From contig NZ_JAAKGO010000005.1 of assembly GCF_011043525.1 (NCBI RefSeq), forward strand, positions 62,001-126,000: 64,000 nucleotides of DNA. Reading direction: 5' to 3'. This document shows, in pieces, positions 62,724 through 64,000 of this stretch. How positions within the stretch are numbered: position 1 is the stretch's first letter; each line of letters opens with the position of its first letter. This stretch comes from Sphingobacterium sp. SGG-5. Its GTDB lineage: Bacteria > Bacteroidota > Bacteroidia > Sphingobacteriales > Sphingobacteriaceae. Under the pieces are notes generated by a model. The model ran no database searches, was not told where the DNA came from, and saw nothing but the letters and a program-made list of their open reading frames with translations. The position numbers and the translations under genes were made by a program.

Positions 62724-64000
62724 TATTTAAACCGCTCACGTTTAATCAGCACGGTCCCTTTCTCTACGATCGGTTTTTCGTTACCTCGTGTACCTTTAAA
62801 AATATAAAAATAAGTACCCTCGGGAAGATTTTCAGGCACAACCCAATCGTTATTATATTCCGAAGCGTAGAAAACCCGCTGACCAAACCTGTTGATAATT
62901 TCCAGTTCTGCCTGATCAAATTTGTAAATACCGATGATATGAAAGGTATCATTTTTCCCGTCCCCATTCGGTGTAATCGTGTTGGGGAAGAACAAACCGA
63001 CAATTTCGATCGTCACCGTCGCTTCCGCTGACTCGTTGCCGTTCTTGTCGCCGATGACATATGTAAACGTATCGAAGCCACTATAATTAAAGTGTGGTTT
63101 ATATTCAAACGCCCCATTACCCAACGCCTTCAGTTCCCCATGTGCGGGGTAAGACGTGACACGTAATGTTTCCCTGCGAAGTTCACTATGTTCGACATAA
63201 TCGTTTTCATACGGCTTGAACGTAAACTGGTAATTATAACCCACATAATAACGATCATCTACCGCAACGGGAATCGTTCGCAGAATCGTAATTTTGACTT
63301 CCGCCGGTACACTCCTTAAACGGCTATTGTCCGAAAACCGATAGACCAGCCTATCTTCACCCCAGGTGAAATTATCGGTCGGTACATACAGCAGTTGTCC
63401 ATTTTCGATCGTTACCGAACCACGTGTTGGCTGCTCCAGAATCTCGATTGAATGATTACTGAAAGTACTTGAACCCATATCATCGTTAGCCAGAACATCC
63501 ATTAGCTTGGTATACCCTTGGTAGAGTTCGTAGCTATCCGGCACACCTTTTGGTCGTCGGGCAACTTCTACAATAGTTGGCTCGTCATCTTCAAAGGTTA
63601 AGCCACTGATATCGGTGAGCACATTGCCGTATTTTTGATCCCGCCCTGAAAGCGTAGCCGTGTTCACCACACGGCCAAGATCCACATCGCTCTCGGTGAC
63701 GACATACTCCAACCGATACGAGAGAATCTGGTTGTCAACGACGTGCGGCGGAACAGCATAACTCGTAGAAGAAATAAGAGAATCCGTCAGCTGTATATCT
63801 TCTACAGGCATATCGCCCTCATGTTTGATATCAAACTGGTAGATCATCTTATCCCCGACCGTAAACTGCTTTCGCTCACCGGTACCCTGATTGATGATCT
63901 TCTTGATTACCGCAAAGGTCGGTTTCGCATTAATGTCTATGCGGGTGGGTATATCATTGTCGAACTGCGTCCCCGATATGTCTTTCACCTCAAAATGACG
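62720..64000 (-). CDS. T9SS type B (CHU_C) surface protein, C-terminal part
   Basis: At least 426 codons; the frame is open to the right edge, so the gene starts outside. Two DUF11-like/adhesin repeats (~1-110; DKMIYQFDIKHEGDMPVEDI) are followed by cadherin/Big-type repeats with FKPYENDYVEHSE and YSGFDTFTYVIGDKNGNESA (~150-330). The last ~90 residues, FFPNTITPNGDGKNDTFHII to GTYFYIFKG, are the gliding-motility-associated C-terminal domain that directs export through the type IX secretion system. A long cell-surface adhesin is expected. Confidence 0.92.
   Translation of the reverse strand, partial: RHFEVKDISGTQFDNDIPTRIDINAKPTFAVIKKIINQGTGERKQFTVGDKMIYQFDIKHEGDMPVEDIQLTDSLISSTSYAVPPHVVDNQILSYRLEYVVTESDVDLGRVVNTATLSGRDQKYGNVLTDISGLTFEDDEPTIVEVARRPKGVPDSYELYQGYTKLMDVLANDDMGSSTFSNHSIEILEQPTRGSVTIENGQLLYVPTDNFTWGEDRLVYRFSDNSRLRSVPAEVKITILRTIPVAVDDRYYVGYNYQFTFKPYENDYVEHSELRRETLRVTSYPAHGELKALGNGAFEYKPHFNYSGFDTFTYVIGDKNGNESAEATVTIEIVGLFFPNTITPNGDGKNDTFHIIGIYKFDQAELEIINRFGQRVFYASEYNNDWVVPENLPEGTYFYIFKGTRGNEKPIVEKGTVLIKRERFKY

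Noticed and set aside
1..64000. CRISPR array, rRNA operon, insertion sequence or replication origin
   Set aside because: No regular repeat-spacer pattern, transposase, rRNA or dnaA-box cluster was seen by eye.

Overview
The window is a 64-kb stretch of a Bacteroidota chromosome, most likely from the family Sphingobacteriaceae (Sphingobacterium, Pedobacter, Olivibacter and relatives). The grounds are SusC/SusD and FecR/ECF-sigma genes, a BACON-domain lipoprotein, a CHU_C-type (type IX secretion) C-terminal domain, many short-signal lipoproteins, and promoters of the Bacteroidota type (-33 TTTG / -7 TAnnTTTG). Housekeeping genes (guaA, xerD, trpS, rluD-like, hemF, gpsA, folD, lepA) are interleaved with accessory loci. 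I see no integrase-borne island, CRISPR array, rRNA operon or insertion sequence.

Layout. 1-3150: 5' end of guaA and a large M16 protease. 3246-7277: XerD-type recombinase, then a His-rich peptide / TonB receptor / His-rich lipoprotein operon that looks like metal (probably zinc) acquisition, behind an operator-like inverted repeat. 7278-7617: tRNA-Arg(CCG) with a duplicated 3' end and a long hairpin. 7618-10546: trpS, a deoxynucleoside kinase and an FAD oxidoreductase. 10550-16251: the four-gene ligase-associated DNA repair cluster (phosphoesterase, Lhr-like helicase, ATP-dependent ligase, beta-lactamase-fold nuclease). 16362-24508: a small unknown protein, a class IV aminotransferase, an RluD-type pseudouridine synthase, a PLP deaminase-like enzyme, a SWIM-SNF2 ATPase and a SulP transporter. 

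24567-29677 is the most unusual part. A secreted protein with a repeated LDFWGN-type motif, a secreted formylglycine-generating-enzyme-fold protein with an AT-rich core, and a PAS-LuxR regulator lie in one operon. A convergent lipoprotein gene follows. The operon and the lipoprotein gene each have the same 20-bp palindrome (ACCTG...CAGGT core) joined to the -33 element, with the same 21-nt spacing to -7. I read this as one regulon controlled by the local LuxR protein.

29683-34006: a HigA-like antitoxin fragment, an M60 (enhancin/mucinase-like) peptidase, a small acetyltransferase and an orphan TonB receptor. 34039-47237 is a co-directional minus-strand block: SGNH hydrolase, ECF sigma, FecR anti-sigma, SusC with an STN signalling domain, SusD, a TIM-barrel epimerase-like lipoprotein, a BACON/beta-helix lipoprotein, a DUF218 protein and a phosphodiester-glycosidase (NAGPA) lipoprotein. 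It resembles a polysaccharide-utilisation locus but has no glycoside hydrolase or lyase, which suggests a phosphodiester-containing glycan as substrate. 47515-64000: serine hydrolase, secreted nuclease, small outer-membrane barrel, paired M16 proteases, hemF, gpsA, acetyltransferase, LEA-like lipoprotein, folD, lepA, aldo-keto reductase, FKBP isomerase, a glycosyltransferase-like protein, a zinc-dependent phospholipase C/S1-type protein, and the 3' part of a T9SS-type surface protein running off the window.

All coordinates and motifs were read by eye. Family assignments rest on recognised motifs, not on database searches.
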